A stretch of 64,000 bases of DNA from Prinsepia uniflora (taxonomy: Eukaryota; Streptophyta; Magnoliopsida; Rosales; Rosaceae): assembly GCA_032719365.1 (NCBI GenBank), contig CM064866.1, positions 2,585,781-2,649,780 of the forward strand, given 5' to 3'. Positions 45,801 through 57,896 of this stretch are shown piece by piece. A program made the position numbers and the translations under genes. Positions within the stretch are counted from its first letter, which is position 1, and each line of letters begins with the position of its first letter. Under the pieces are notes generated by a model. It worked only from the letters and a program-made list of their open reading frames with translations, was not told where the DNA came from and ran no database searches.

Positions 45801-48800
45801 GTGCTCGGATCAATCAGTATATGCGTTCCTTCAGCTTCCACGCACTGGAAACTCTCTTTTAGTCCCTCCTCACACTCTTTCTTCTGACAAGCATCCCATT
45901 CGAGTACAATCTCATTTTCTCCGGTGGTTTCAAACTTTTCATTTCCTTCAGATTTGCTCTCATCTCGCTTCTCATACTCTTCCTTGCTGTTAAAGTCATT
46001 AAGTGCCTTTTCCATGATTTCTTGTCTGTTATCTTTGTTGAAACTCTTCTCAGTGTCTTCTTCCATGTGGATATGTTTTTGTTCCCTCTCAAGCTCTTCG
46101 TGCTTACAAGCCTCCTCGCCTATATTCTCATATTCAACCCAATCCGGAGCCATCGATATTCTTTTGACATGACTTGTCTCCTGAAACTCTTGAGTTTCAA
46201 GCTGTTTATTGTCTCCTTTTTGTTTCTCAAGCTCCACTGGTTTTTCTTCAAAAATGTCCTCTACCTGGGAAGCTTTAAGCTTACCTGTTTCTTCATGCTC
46301 TCTAGAAGCTTCCATTCTCTTCTCATTTGCTTTCTGATCAAAAGGTTCTTGAGCTGTTTCTAATTCATGAGCATTCTCTTCACACTTACATAGGCCGCCA
46401 TCTGCATTTAATCTCTCCTCAATCTCTCTGTTTTCTTCATCTTCAGCTGCTTGTAGTCTTTCACCTTCTACGTCTGGATTTTCAAATGATTCGATGGTTG
46501 TTTTCTTCATTTTCTGTGCATCTTCATCTTCAAATTGCCCCACAGTGCAGGCTTCGTCAATCTCTAATGATGTAGCCTGGTGTTCGCTCGAGTCAGAAAA
46601 TTCATAAAACAGTTCTGCTGCTTCTGAGACATCAGGTTCACTCGTGTCAGAAAATTCATAGAAATGCTCTGCTGCTTCTGTGAAATCAGGTTCATCTGTG
46701 TCTGCAAATTCATAAAATTGTTCTCCTGCTTCAGATGCATCAACTTCTTCCTGCCTATGATGTGTTTCTGTTGATTTAGATCCCTTCTCCTCTATCTTCC
46801 CTCCATATTCCTTGGCGCCAAAAAGTTTACCCACACCTTCAAATGCTGCAGTTACTTGTTCTGGCCCAGTAGAAACATCAACAAGAGCAGGCACTTCCTC
46901 ATGTGACTCCTCAGTCTTCCTCACTTTGGGTATGCTTGCTTCGTCTGCAAACTTGACACAAGCATCAGCTTCTGCATGTAACTCCTCAGTCTTCCTCACT
47001 TCAGGTATGCATGCTTCGTCTGCAAACTTAACACGCGCAGCCACTTCTTCATGTAACTCCTCAGTCTTCCTCACTTTGAGTATGCTTGCTTCGTCTACAA
47101 ACTTAATACGAGCAGCCACTTCTTCATGTAACTCCTCAGTCTTCCTCACTTTGGGTATGTGTGCTTTGTCTTCAAACTTAACACCAGCAGCCACTTCTTC
47201 ATGTAACTCCTCAGTCTTCCTCACTTTGGGTATGCATGCTTCGTCTGGAAACTTAACACGAGCAGCCACTTCTTCATGTAATTCCTCAGTCTTCCTCGCT
47301 TTAAGTATGCTTGCTTCATCTGCAAACTTAACACGAGCAGCCACTTCATCATGTAACTCTTCAGCCTTCCTCTCTTTGGAGATGCTTGCTTCGTCTGAAA
47401 ACTGAACAGAAGCAGCCACTTCGTCTGAAAACTTAACAGAAGCAGCCACTTCGTCATATAACTCCTGAATCTTCCTCTCTTTATGTAGGCTTGCTTTGTC
47501 TGTAAACTGAACAGGAGCAACCACTTGTTCATATAATTCCTGAGTCTTCCTCTCTTTGGATTTACTTGCTATGTCTGAAAACTTAAAAGGAGTAGCCACT
47601 ACGTCATTTAACTCCTCAGTCTTCCTCACTTTGGGTATGCATGCTTCGTCTTCAAACTTAACACCAGCAGCCACTTCTTCATGTAACTCCTCAGTCTTCC
47701 TCACTTTGGGTATGCATGCTTCGTCTGGAAACTTAACACGAGCAGCCACTTCATCATGTAACTCCTCAGCCTTCCTCTCTTTGGAGATGCTTTCTTCGTC
47801 TGAAAATTTAACAGGAGCAGCCACTTCGTCAAGTAACTCCTGAATCTTCCTTTCTTTACGTAGGCTTGCTTTGTCTGTAAACTGAACAGGAGCAACCACT
47901 TCTTCATATAATTTCTGAGTCGTCCTCTCTTTGGATTTACTTGCTATGTCTGAAAACTTAAAAGGAGCAGCCACTACGTCATTTAACTCCTGAATCTTCC
48001 TCTCTTTGGGTATGCTTGCTTTAACAGGACCAGCTGCTTCTTGAAATTCCTGAGTCTTCCTCTCTTTCGGTACCTCCTGAATCTTCCTCTCTTTGGGTAT
48101 GCTTGCTTTAACAGGACCAGCAGCTTCTTGAAATTCCCGAGTCTTCCTCTCTTTCGGCATGCTTGCTTTAACAGGAGGAGCTGCTTCCCCTTGTAACTCC
48201 TGAGTCTTCCTCTCTTTGGGTATTCTTGCTTTAACAGGAGCAACCGCTTCATCTTGTAACTCCCGAGTCTTCCTCTCTTTGGGTATGCCTGCTTTAATAG
48301 GAGCAGCCGCTTCTTCATGTAATTCCTGAGTCTTCCTTTCTTTGGGTATGCTTGCTATGTCCGAAAACTTTCCTCCTTTTCTCACGTCTAGTAATGTACC
48401 ATTGCTAAAGTTCAGTTTTCCACGATTTTGCAGACCACCTTTCTTTCTTTCCTTCAACTCTTTCGCCATATTTATCCTTGCTTGAGCCTCCTCTATTGCC
48501 TTCATCAAAGCAGCCGCAGAGGCAGCAGCAACCGAACTTGTCTCTACTTCCTCATCAAAGTAAGGTGGTGAATGAACACTTTCAGAAGCTTCAAAAACAT
48601 TCCTTTTAGAAAACCCAAAGCTGGAAGCCATTCGTTTCTCAAATTCAACATTGCCCTCAGATAGCGGGCTTGAAACTGGTGTCCTGTTTGAAGGAGGAGT
48701 TCCTTGCCCAATTTCCCTCGCACTAAATAGTTCAACATTCGAAATGGATCTTTTCCGATCAAAGCTTTTTTGAACCTTAGCACCTCCAGCAAGGTGGTCT

Positions 48801-49806
48801 CTTGTAGTCTTCATGTCATTGTTGCCCTCCGGCACTCTCTCACATAAATTATTGTCAAAGCAAGCACCATTTTCTTTGGGGGAGGGCACTGGTTTATCAC
48901 CTTCAGTCATGCGTACTGGGGTTGATGCAACTTCGTCAACCAAACATGTATATGCTGGAACAGCATGGAGCATTGTTCCACCTGTAAAACTTTTGCTTCT
49001 ATGGTTGCTTTTATGGTATGACATGTTGAACTTCTTGGCACTATCAAATGATTCATAAGATGCTTCTTGTGATGGAACCCGACTCCCTTCTGGACTAGCA
49101 GGATCTACCTCTTCTGGAAGAGAAGAGCTTTCAGCCCGGGTCCTATTACAAGAAAGAGGCTTTCAGTAGTAGGCCACCAACAACCACTCACCTTGTCAAA
49201 ATCCAAACTTTTTATCCTCTTCGCTTTAATTCTTGCCATGGTTATTTTCTACCCAATTTCTCAGAAGTACACAGAAAATATAATAATCCCAATCTAAATG
49301 CACAAAATTTATAAATCACAGCAGCAGAATCACACAAAAATATGAAAACTCAAAGAATGAAGCCTCGAAATAATCACAAATCGCTCATTTCTCAAACCGG
49401 ATAATAAAAAACCAAACTTGCAGACTCAAATTCAACTAATTTTGAGTTCATGAGAATGAGAGGTAACGTACCTTGTGTTCCTTTTCTTTGGCTCCCCAAA
49501 GAGCTCTTCGTAAGGCACTGCGAAATCCGAATCTCCAAAGCCACTGAAAACTTTAGAGTAATCAAGCTGCGAGCTTCGAACATCGACTGAAGCCTTCCGT
49601 TCATGGAGCTCCGGAACTTCAAGAACCGGAATCAACGAGCCTCTCCGACCTCCGACACCCCCGAAAATCTCGCTGTAGTCATCGACACTGGACGAGAAAC
49701 TCGAGACATTGAACTTAGTGGCGGGAGAAGAGAAAACGCCGTCGTATATGGAGTGACCGTTGGAGAGCTTCTGGGACAGAGCCACTGACGAAGCTCGGTA
49801 CTCCAT
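42806..49806 (-). CDS. Auxilin-like J-domain protein with expanded repeats, complete, eight exons
   Basis: Related to Arabidopsis AUXILIN-LIKE1, a clathrin-uncoating J-domain co-chaperone of Hsc70. Exons on the minus strand: 49806-49472, 49142-44042 (5.1 kb), 43951-43885, 43757-43660, 43548-43483, 43395-43306, 43163-42987 and 42841-42806. All phases join and the product is about 1,989 residues. The N-terminus (DYSEIFGG, DYSKVFSGFG, EELFG) has the acidic-aromatic motifs of plant auxilins. Residues of about 370-855 are about nineteen copies of a 25-residue charged repeat. Next come three 19-residue FYEF repeats, a long Glu/Lys-rich segment with two RKRWF motifs, and a Glu/Arg/Ala-rich predicted coiled coil near the end of exon 2. 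The C-terminal J domain holds HPDK at about 1953-1956 and ends EAWNRFN. Family members I recall are about 1,400 residues, so the repeats largely explain the excess. Confidence 0.93.
46585..46745 (-). repeat. Three 57-bp (19-residue) acidic FYEF repeats
   Basis: Three in-frame copies 57 bp apart within the auxilin-like gene, each coding (E/A)xQ/HFYEFxDTxEPD-like acidic sequence. The aromatic-acidic core resembles short linear motifs bound by clathrin adaptors, but that role is inferred. Confidence 0.85.
46905..48370 (-). repeat. About nineteen 75-bp (25-residue) tandem repeats in the auxilin-like gene
   Basis: Successive TCAGTCTTCC landmarks on the plus strand lie 75 bp apart (for example 46911 and 46986). 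The encoded unit is close to KVRKTEELHEEVAARVKFADEASIP. Sub-blocks of several units are themselves duplicated: 47156-47560 resembles 47630-47940. Toward 48000-48350 shorter variants of 48-66 bp appear. The reading frame is kept throughout. Confidence 0.92.
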
Positions 49807-51239
49807 TGATTGTTTTGAGATTTTCTCTGCTTTTCTTCTTCTTCTTCCTCCTCTTTGTATTCTCTCTCGCCCGAACAAAATTCACAGAGTCGGACACGGA
49901 GAAGAAGCGAGAAGACTGGATGAGAAATGGGAGTGAATTTTCCGGGAAAAATATGCGGTCCAACTGTCAGAGTACGGACGTATCAATTTAATCGGCGATT
50001 GAGAGGAAAATATCGGCTTAGCGTAGCGGGTGATTGCCAACAGTGAGCTTGATTTGCCCCTTTCCCTCGTATATAAAACCTGATTGGCCGTTGTGCTGTC
50101 GCGTAGTCCACCGCGTCACCATGGATTCATAGACACCGACACGCGGTGGGTTACAGTTGGTATTACGGTGAAACATCAGGGGTAGTTTCGGAATATTAAT
50201 CAACAGGCAGTGTGCCGTTGGCAGCTTACTTATTTATCAACAATTTTAAAAGGTAACATGTTCTCTCAAAATTAAGCACGGAAAGAAACAAGAAGAAACA
50301 TCTCAATTTTGTACTTCAATATTCTGATAATAGATAAAATATTAGGTAAATAGTCGCAACTATTCTTAGACCATAATTTTAATAATTATTTATATTTTTT
50401 AATATTAGTACCTCCCATTCCTAAATTTATTATAATATTTTTCAATTATTCGTTCGGTTTATTTTTCTAATAAATTATGTTAAAAAAAATCACGTAGAAC
50501 GAATTTGAATTGATAATTTTGCCCTTTTTTGATAATATCGTTTGAAAAATAGACTGTAAAATTAACGAAAATATTAAGGTGAAATTTACGGACGAGAGAC
50601 ACGAATATTGAAGAATAAAGACGGCTACTAAAATTATAATAAAATTTAAGGACTGTTTTAACTATTCAATCTAAATTATTTAGTGACAATTAGGTAAGGT
50701 AAAACATTCAATTGTGATCATTTTGATGTGTTCATTTTCCACCAATTATGCCTAATTTTACTCCAACTTAGATGGTAATTTTTGCTAAGTCTCAATCAAT
50801 TTCATTATGTGATTTCTCTTTGACTATGCAATAATTTGATTTATTTTTTATTTTATTTCTTCGTTTAAATTATTAGAAGAACATTAGTACTCTCATTAAT
50901 ATGGAGAAAAAAAAAACTCAATAATTCATATATTTGAGTGAAAATTAGTAATCATTTTTACGCTGTTAAATGATGTTCTTTTATTTGGTTTTGGCCCACA
51001 AGTAATCAATTAGTGATTATTATAAGATGCCTTAATGATCTTAATCCTTATTATTAGTATCAATGGAACTTTGAAGTTTCTGTTGATCCTATAATCATCA
51101 TGCTAGGAATAGGAAAGGACACAAAAATAGGCCTAACCTCAAAGGGTAGCTTCCATGAGCTAATTAGTAGCGCAATATATTGCTCTTAGCCACCAAATGT
51201 TCTTAATGAGTTTCGAACTCTTATTAATTAGTTATTAGA
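49807..51239. other. Auxilin-like promoter and AT-rich intergenic DNA
   Basis: CT-rich leader immediately upstream of the ATG (49822-49862, GAA repeats on the coding strand), then AT-rich DNA without coding signs. Confidence 0.65.
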
Positions 51240-51430
51240 TTTTTTTTTTGGTAATAACCATCTAGTTTCCGAAGGCCACAAGGACCCCGACTACTCCGAA
51301 TTTGAGCTGGGTTGAACCCCATATAGAGAGCAAGCTCTCCTAATGATGGTTTCTCCATTCACAAGGCTCGAACTTGAGACCTTACTTAAGGGGAACAAGC
51401 ACCTTGATACTTCAACCACCGAGCATTAGT
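51240..51430 (-). mobile_element. tRNA-derived SINE
   Basis: On the minus strand the segment begins near 51430 with GCTCGGTGGTTGAAG, has a pol III B box (AAGTTCGAGCC at about 51367-51377) about 60 bp in, and ends in a poly(A) tail seen as T9-T10 at 51241-51250. Size of about 190 bp, internal promoter and A tail fit a SINE. Target duplication is unclear (ATTAG-like on both sides). Confidence 0.6.
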
Positions 51431-52139
51431 GTCATTAAAAAATTTACCAGAGATGACAGTTTGCCAACTATACTATATCAGCTTGTAGTTTGTGAAGTTA
51501 TATTTATCTATCTAATTTCTCAAATGTGCGTTAACATAGAAATTTCAACAATCTAATTAAGTTTATAAGTACTACTATGTATTTTAATTTTCTTCAGAAA
51601 TTATAAATTAAAAGATTAACAGGTATCTTTACTTTTTATAAAACTCATACAAGTTTCCTATGATGTATATTCGGAAACAAGAAGTGAACCCTACGATGGA
51701 GGAAATAACATTATAAAAATCTTATTAGATCAATCATCACTTGAATAATGGAGGAAAAAAAAAGCATAAAGCATGTAATCATCATAGATTACATTACGTA
51801 TACCATACTAACCCTAGATATTAGAGAAATAGAGATTCTACCTTTTTTTGCTCTTTCACTTTCTCTTTAGCTTATTAGCGAGTACCAACTTGGCCAGATC
51901 AGGCTCCGTTGATGGAATTTCACAAAACTTTTGTGCTAAGGAAATTTCTTACATGGTTTATATGTGGCATATGGATCATGTAGTTAAGAAATCACTATAT
52001 ATAATAATTTCATATGGGCTATTTGTGGTCCCAATTCCCATATTGCCCCACTAGTAAACGAATTGGAAGATGTATGGACAACCAATTCGATTTGGTTTTA
52101 TATTGTATTTTGTGTATCCTTAATGCTTATGAAGCCTGG

Positions 52140-54030
52140 AATTGAGAAAGAAGACGAAGATTTTTGAGATTGACCTAAAAATAGACATAAACAAGGCATA
52201 TGATAGGATCGAGTGGGATTTCCTTCAATTTGTCTTATCTAAATTGGGATTCAAAGATGTGTGGGTAAGAACCATGATGAGGTGTGCCTCATCTGTGAAT
52301 TATGTAGTGGTTATTGATGGCAAGCAGGGCAACCGTTTTTCTCCCTTGAGAGAGCTTCGTCACGGCGATCCCATTTTCCCTACCTATTCATCCTAGTATG
52401 TGATGTATTGTACTCGGTACTGACCGGAGATGTGGAACGCGGTATTTTGAAGAGTATGAGGTTTCAGTCAAATGGCCCTCCATTGTCACATCTCTTCTTT
52501 GTTGATGACTCTTTATTGTTTTTAAAATCTAATGTGTAGAACAACCACACAGTGAAGAGGATTCTTGAGTCCTACGGCAGAGCATCAGGACAGAAAGTTA
52601 ATTTTGAGAAATCTACCTGGGATTCCATCCGTGTAGGGGAAAACTAAAAATGAGGTTTTCTTGTACATTAAAGAAAAGATGATGCAGATAGTATGTACGT
52701 GCAAGTAGAAACTATTAACATAGGCAGAAAGAGAATTTCTAATAAAATCTGTGGCTATGGAGACCCCCTGATATATCCTACGGCGGTGGTCAAACTTCTA
52801 ACCACTTTGTGTGTCAGAGCTCGTATTCCCTAACACGATATTATCTGTTTTGGGTTTCGCTCTTACGGTTTTGTTTTTAGGAACTCACTTGCAATTTTCC
52901 AATAGGTCACCCATCATGGGATTGCTCTAATTTAAACTCGTTGAACGATGTGAGATTGTTCACCATTTTTCACAAGACACGAATCTTACCTTATGCGCCG
53001 AATTCGATCCACGCCTTAGTAATTTCTGGTGGGCCCAAACCAAGGAGGAACATAAGATTCATTGAACTAATTTGAGGGAACTCGGTACACCGACAATGGA
53101 GCGAGGAATGGGATTCCGAAATTTAGCAGATGTCAACATGGACCTTCTAGCTAATCAGTGTTGGAGACTAAAACATGATCCTGAGTTGCACTGAGCAAGG
53201 CAATTAAAAAGTCAATATTATCCTAATTGTTTCTTTTGGGAGGCCAAAAAAAGGCTGCAGGCCCTCTTTCATGTAGAGGGCTATGAAGGGTGCTATTCCA
53301 ACAAGGACTAATCTCCATTACCGACATCTTGACAACTCTTCAATATGTGGTTTGTGTGGTTTGCATCCTGAATCTATTGAACATATGTTACTCACGTTTG
53401 AAGGGGCTCAGGTTGTGTGGTTCAGTGCTCCATTGTCCTATTCTGTCAATCTTCAAAGTATTACATCCTTTCAAACTTGGTTTATATAGGTCACAAGTAA
53501 GCTTGGTAGCGTAAGTGATACAGGAAGCTTGGTGAGGATGATTGCTAATACATGCTGGATGATTTGGAAGGCAAGATGCACGACAGTGATGGAGTCTAGG
53601 TCTGCAATTTTGCAAGTCTGGTGTCCTTCTCCTCCTAACTTCGTAAAGCTCAATTGATACAACTTTGGGTTAGGAATTCGTTGACGATGCACCTTGGTGT
53701 GCCCTGCAAGGATTGCAATGATGCCTTCAGAGGAACTTGGGGTTGGAGGAAGAGTACCAAGTCCATTCATGAAGCCGAGACATTGGCTGTTTTGGAGTGT
53801 GTTTCCTTAACGTGCAGGTTAGGGTTCTAGAGAGTATGTTTTGAATCTGATTCTAAGGAGCTAGTTAGCGCTTTGAATGGGAAAATTGAAAAGGGAAAAT
53901 GAGAGCTCTTTCCTGTATTGTCAGAAATCAAGATAATTGCTTCTCAAGTGCAAGTATTTAACTGGAACTGGCCCTCTTAAAGGGCTATGTAAACCAAAAT
54001 TTGGCTTTCCAAAAATTAGTTTTTTTTTTT
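52140..54030 (+). mobile_element. Dead LINE (L1-type) ORF2 3' half
   Basis: Degenerate reverse transcriptase, plus strand. Finger/palm sequence around 52160-52390 reads FEIDLKIDINKAYDRIEWDF and later RELRHGDPI. The catalytic block FVDDSLLF is at about 52497-52520, in another frame. A zinc-binding zf-RVT domain is at about 53283-53480 (CGLCG..ESIEHML), and RNase H-like remnants lie at about 53640-53950. Many stops and frameshifts break it, and it ends in an A/T-rich tail near 54030. 5' end and endonuclease are missing. Non-functional. Confidence 0.82.
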
Positions 54031-54224
54031 TTTTGATAATGAATAGCATAAGGTTATATTTTACCGTCTATAACAATTAAGCGTTATGCTATATTAAAAT
54101 GAATTTATGCTCATTTCTAATAAGAGAAAAATAATTTTTGTTTGAAGAGAAAAATTGAGGGCGGAAATTAATTATTTTTGTTTTAGGGCTTCTGACCCTC
54201 CCCTCGACCAACTATTACTTTTGG

Positions 54225-54330
54225 GTTCATTTCGGGGAATCCGGAAGTAAATATTTTTGGGCCGAAAGTAATTTGGGCTTCAAGCTGGACCAGCCCTGGG
54301 CTAAAACTGAATCAGCCAACTGGGCTAAAT
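54225..54330 (+). promoter_or_regulatory. TGGGCY (site II-like) cluster upstream of PAF1
   Basis: TGGGCC/TGGGCT-type motifs recur at about 54258, 54274, 54296 and 54320, 230-300 bp before the start codon. Such elements are common in promoters of plant housekeeping genes. Function here is inferred. Confidence 0.45.
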
Positions 54331-54551
54331 CTGAGAGTTTTCCTATTGTCATCTCTAATAATTTGCTATAAACAAGGAGAGAGAAAAACACACACACACA
54401 TCCCTTCTCTTCTCACGGCTTGTCCCAGAGTCACAGTCTCACTTGCCTTGAACAAAAAGAAAACCTCGATAAAAAACCCCGAGGTTCAGCAAGAGAGACT
54501 GACCTGTGAGTGCTTGTATAAGCGCCAAGAGAGAAAAACGACGCCGTAAAG

Positions 54552-56131
54552 ATGTTCAGAAATCAGTACGACACGGATGTGACGACCTGGAGCCCAGCTG
54601 GGCGGCTCTTCCAGGTGGAGTACGCGATGGAGGCTGTGAAGCAAGGTTCGGCGGCAATTGGGCTCCGATCCAAGACCCACGTGGTGTTGGCCTGTGTCAA
54701 CAAGGCAAACTCCGAACTTTCGTCTCACCAGAAGAAGATATTCAAGGTCGACGACCATATCGGCGTCGCCATTGCTGGCCTCACCGCCGACGGTCGTGTC
54801 CTTTCGCGATATATGCGATCGGAGTGCATTAACTACAACCACACTTATGAATCGCCGCTTCCCGTTGGTCGGCTTGTCGTTCAGCTCGCCGATAAGGCTC
54901 AGGTGCGTAGCGTATTCCGAGCCCTAATTTTGAATGTGTTTCAGCCGCTTAGTTGTGTAAATTTCTGGTTTTTTTCTTAGTGGGCTTTGTGATTTGTGGT
55001 TCTTGGAATGAGAAATTGAGAGTTAGGGCTTTCGTGGTGTTGGGACTCGTGGGGAAACATTTTCTTATGGGTTCCTCTCCAAATTGAGATTTAAAGAAAG
55101 GAAGTTGGTATGTGGTTGGGGTTTTATTTGTTTTTGTAGAATTGTAGACTTCATTTCAACTCAGTCAACTTGAATTTGTCGAGGATTATTGTGGCCCAGG
55201 AAAACCAAGGTTTAGAACCCCAACAAAGGAAATTAGTGGCTGGGACTATGCTTAGCGAATGAGTTGCTCTACTCTTTGGATATCAAACTTGCAACCTTAA
55301 AGTTCATATTTTGTTATCTCGTTTAGTTTTTAAAGTTGCCTTGAGTTGCTTAAAGTAAATTTTAGGGGACAATAGGAATTTGCTATTGGGTTTGATTGAG
55401 CTGCTATTGTGACTTTTGAAGAAATGTTTTAATTTCTTTCATTGTATATCTTGCTGAATGCTGTCATTTCAGAACCTTTAGTCTCCGTTTGAATGAGTGG
55501 CTTCAAAGTACCTAGGAATTTTGGATAAATTAGTTAGAAATGCACCACAAAACGTTAAATTGGAGGGCTTGCAAATGAGTAGATGCAATGCACATAGAGG
55601 TATTTGTAGGTAACTAGTTGATAGCTTTGACTTGGAAATCCCTTGTTTACTGTTTTTGTTATGTTCGTGTAGTGCATTTCTTAGTAGTATTGCTTAAATC
55701 CCTTTGCGCTTCAAAGTTCCTCATTCAAACATAGCCTTTGGAAATAGTTGACGCTCACTAGTGGGTTTCTTTCGGAGAATTACCCAAGAAAAGTAAATTA
55801 GCTTGAGAGAACGGAAAAGACAACGACTTGCCTAGGAAATGCATGTGTGGAAGCACTTGGATTGAGTAGTTAATGTATGTCTTGGTTTCAGGTTTATAGC
55901 TTGGTTTTTTTTAGGTTGGTAGACTTAGGGAAATTTTGAAGTTTTAATTTTTTCTTATAAAAAAGATTTATTTTATTTGCACTGTACACTGTATTCTGGG
56001 ATAGAACTCTTTCTTTATTTTATTTGCACTGTACACTGTATTCTGGGATAGAACTCTTTCTTTATTTTATTTGCACTGTACACTGTATTCTGGGATAGAA
56101 CTCTTTCTTCCTACCCTCCTTCCTCTTGTGG

Positions 56132-56183
<52 letters not shown>

Positions 56184-57321
56184 GTGGGCACATGTAGATA
56201 TATTATGATCTTTGAATCTTGTAGTTAAATTTTCTTTCAGCTCGATATAGAAAGCTTTCTCCATCTCTTGGAAGATGAGGTTTTGTAAATATTTTTATCC
56301 TTCATTTTACAGTTTTGTGAAACATGCAGAACGTCACATCTGCTGAACTTTTCTAAGCTTTAACTTTGTGATATTCTAACTTGAAACCAAATGCAAGTGG
56401 ATAGTTTCAGTAGAATGATGTTAAGATTTAATTAGTTGGCAAACTTTTGGTTAATCAATAATTGTGATTTATCAGTTGATTCTTAACATGTCAAGTTGAT
56501 CACCTTATGCATTTTGGTGACCTGGTAGTGTGTTGAAGTTGAACTACAGGCAACCCTGAGATTCTTTAAGGGTAGTTTTTTTGGGTTTATAAATCAGTTG
56601 TCTTAGCTGTAGTTGGTCTTTTGGTATTATTTGATGCTGAATCTATCTCTTGAATGCTACTGATTTGAAGAAATGTGCAGAACTGCCACAAAAGAACAAC
56701 CGAACTTGCATTTAGTCCTTATAATCATTAATCTTTATGCTTGTATACCAGTGTTTAATTGTACATCCATTTAAGAGAGAATGTTTCCCCATCTTAGTTA
56801 AATACTCGTGTGGGTGGCAGGTCTGTACCCAACGCTCATGGAAACGACCATATGGTGTTGGACTACTTGTAGGTGGATTGGATGAGTCTGGAGCCCACCT
56901 ATACTACAACTGTCCTAGTGGAAACTACTTTGAGTACCAGGCTTTTGCAATAGGGTCTCGCTCTCAAGCTGCAAAGACATACTTGGAACGCAGGTTTGAG
57001 AACTTCCCAGACTCTACACGGGAGGATCTGATCAAGGATGCCCTCATTGCGACAAGGGAAACCTTGCAGGGAGAAAAACTTAAAAGTTCCATTTGCACAA
57101 TTGCTGTGGTAGGAGTTGAGGAGGCCTTCCATATATTGGATCAGGACACTGTTCAGAAGTTGATTGATGCATTTGAGATCGTGGGGCAGGACGAGCCTCC
57201 TGCTGCTGAACCCGATGCTGCCGCTGAGCCTGGAGCAGCTGCAGAAGAGGGTGCTGGAGTCGGTGCTGGTGCAGGCCAGGGTGCTGCTCCTGAACCAGAT
57301 GTAGCTCCAATGGATATTTGA
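54552..57321 (+). CDS. PAF1: 20S proteasome subunit alpha type-1, complete, two exons
   Basis: Structural alpha-ring subunit (alpha6/PAF) of the 20S proteasome core, cytosol and nucleus. Exon 1 is 54552-54902 and exon 2 is 56821-57321, a phase-0 GT-AG join, giving 283 residues, close to the family length. The N-terminus MFRNQYDTDVTTWSPAGRLF and the alpha-type signature FQVEYAMEAVKQGSAAIG are present. There is no catalytic Thr1, as expected of an alpha subunit. The C-terminal 45 residues are Ala/Glu/Gly-rich and end in VAPMDI, matching the acidic tail of plant PAF proteins. The 1.9 kb intron carries a triplicated 51-bp unit and a (CT)n tract. Whether it is the PAF1 or PAF2 copy cannot be told. 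Confidence 0.95.
55966..56113. repeat. Three tandem ~51-bp copies in the PAF1 intron
   Basis: The unit around TTTGCACTGTACACTGTATT and TGGGATAGAACTCTTTCTTT is repeated three times with almost no differences. Confidence 0.92.
56133..56177. repeat. (CT)n microsatellite in the PAF1 intron
   Basis: More than 20 CT dinucleotides in a row with one TA interruption at the end. Confidence 0.95.
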
Positions 57322-57896
57322 GGAGGCTAGAAGCAGTTGTCTTTCCATCCTTTCAACGAGGTTTTCTAGTATGTTTTTCTTGAGTATGGATGGCATTGTG
57401 GAATATAACTATTTATTTGTTAAACCTTTTATCCTCTACTTTCCTTTTCATCTTCGCTTACAAACATTTTGACTCTGCCCTTTGGTTAGATCTATCAACT
57501 TTACATTTACTATTACCGTTAAGATACAGTTATTGAACCCTTTTGGTCATCCCCAACCACGTTATACGATGTTTCTTATGTGATGTTTTCTTCTGGATGT
57601 ATCGGGATCAAGTGAGACGTGACCTACAAACCCTCCGGTTGTAGGAGGTGCCCTAAGGATGAGATCCAAGCAAATTCCACCCCCAATAGCAACCTTTCCA
57701 TGGCTGTGGGTGCCTAATCCTTCACCATGGGTTACGCCAGTGCCTCCAATGCACTTGAGATTTGAGATTAAATACACATATTACGAAAATTAAATCGTGA
57801 ATATACGTCCGTGGTTTGCTTGAGTCGTCTTTGAAATGAATCTTGTTTAATGGTTTTTACATTTACTTTTCAACTTTTAATTCATCCAATTTATTA
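57322..57896. other. PAF1 3' flank and intergenic DNA
   Basis: No supportable gene. A GC-richer stretch at 57562-57777 is open on the minus strand for 71 codons, but I recognise no domain in it. AATTTATTA at 57888-57896 is the left target duplication of the next element. Confidence 0.6.

Noticed and set aside
46812..47405. 197-residue plus-strand repetitive frame (SSCNSSVFLTL repeats)
   Set aside because: Antisense image of the 25-residue repeat array. The minus-strand frame is continuous over 5 kb and joined to spliced exons with a J domain, so that is the coding strand.
57562..57777. 71-residue minus-strand frame (GGTGVTHGEGLGTHSHG)
   Set aside because: GC-richer than its surroundings and possibly an exon relic, but I recognise no domain, splice signals or neighbours that would support a gene.
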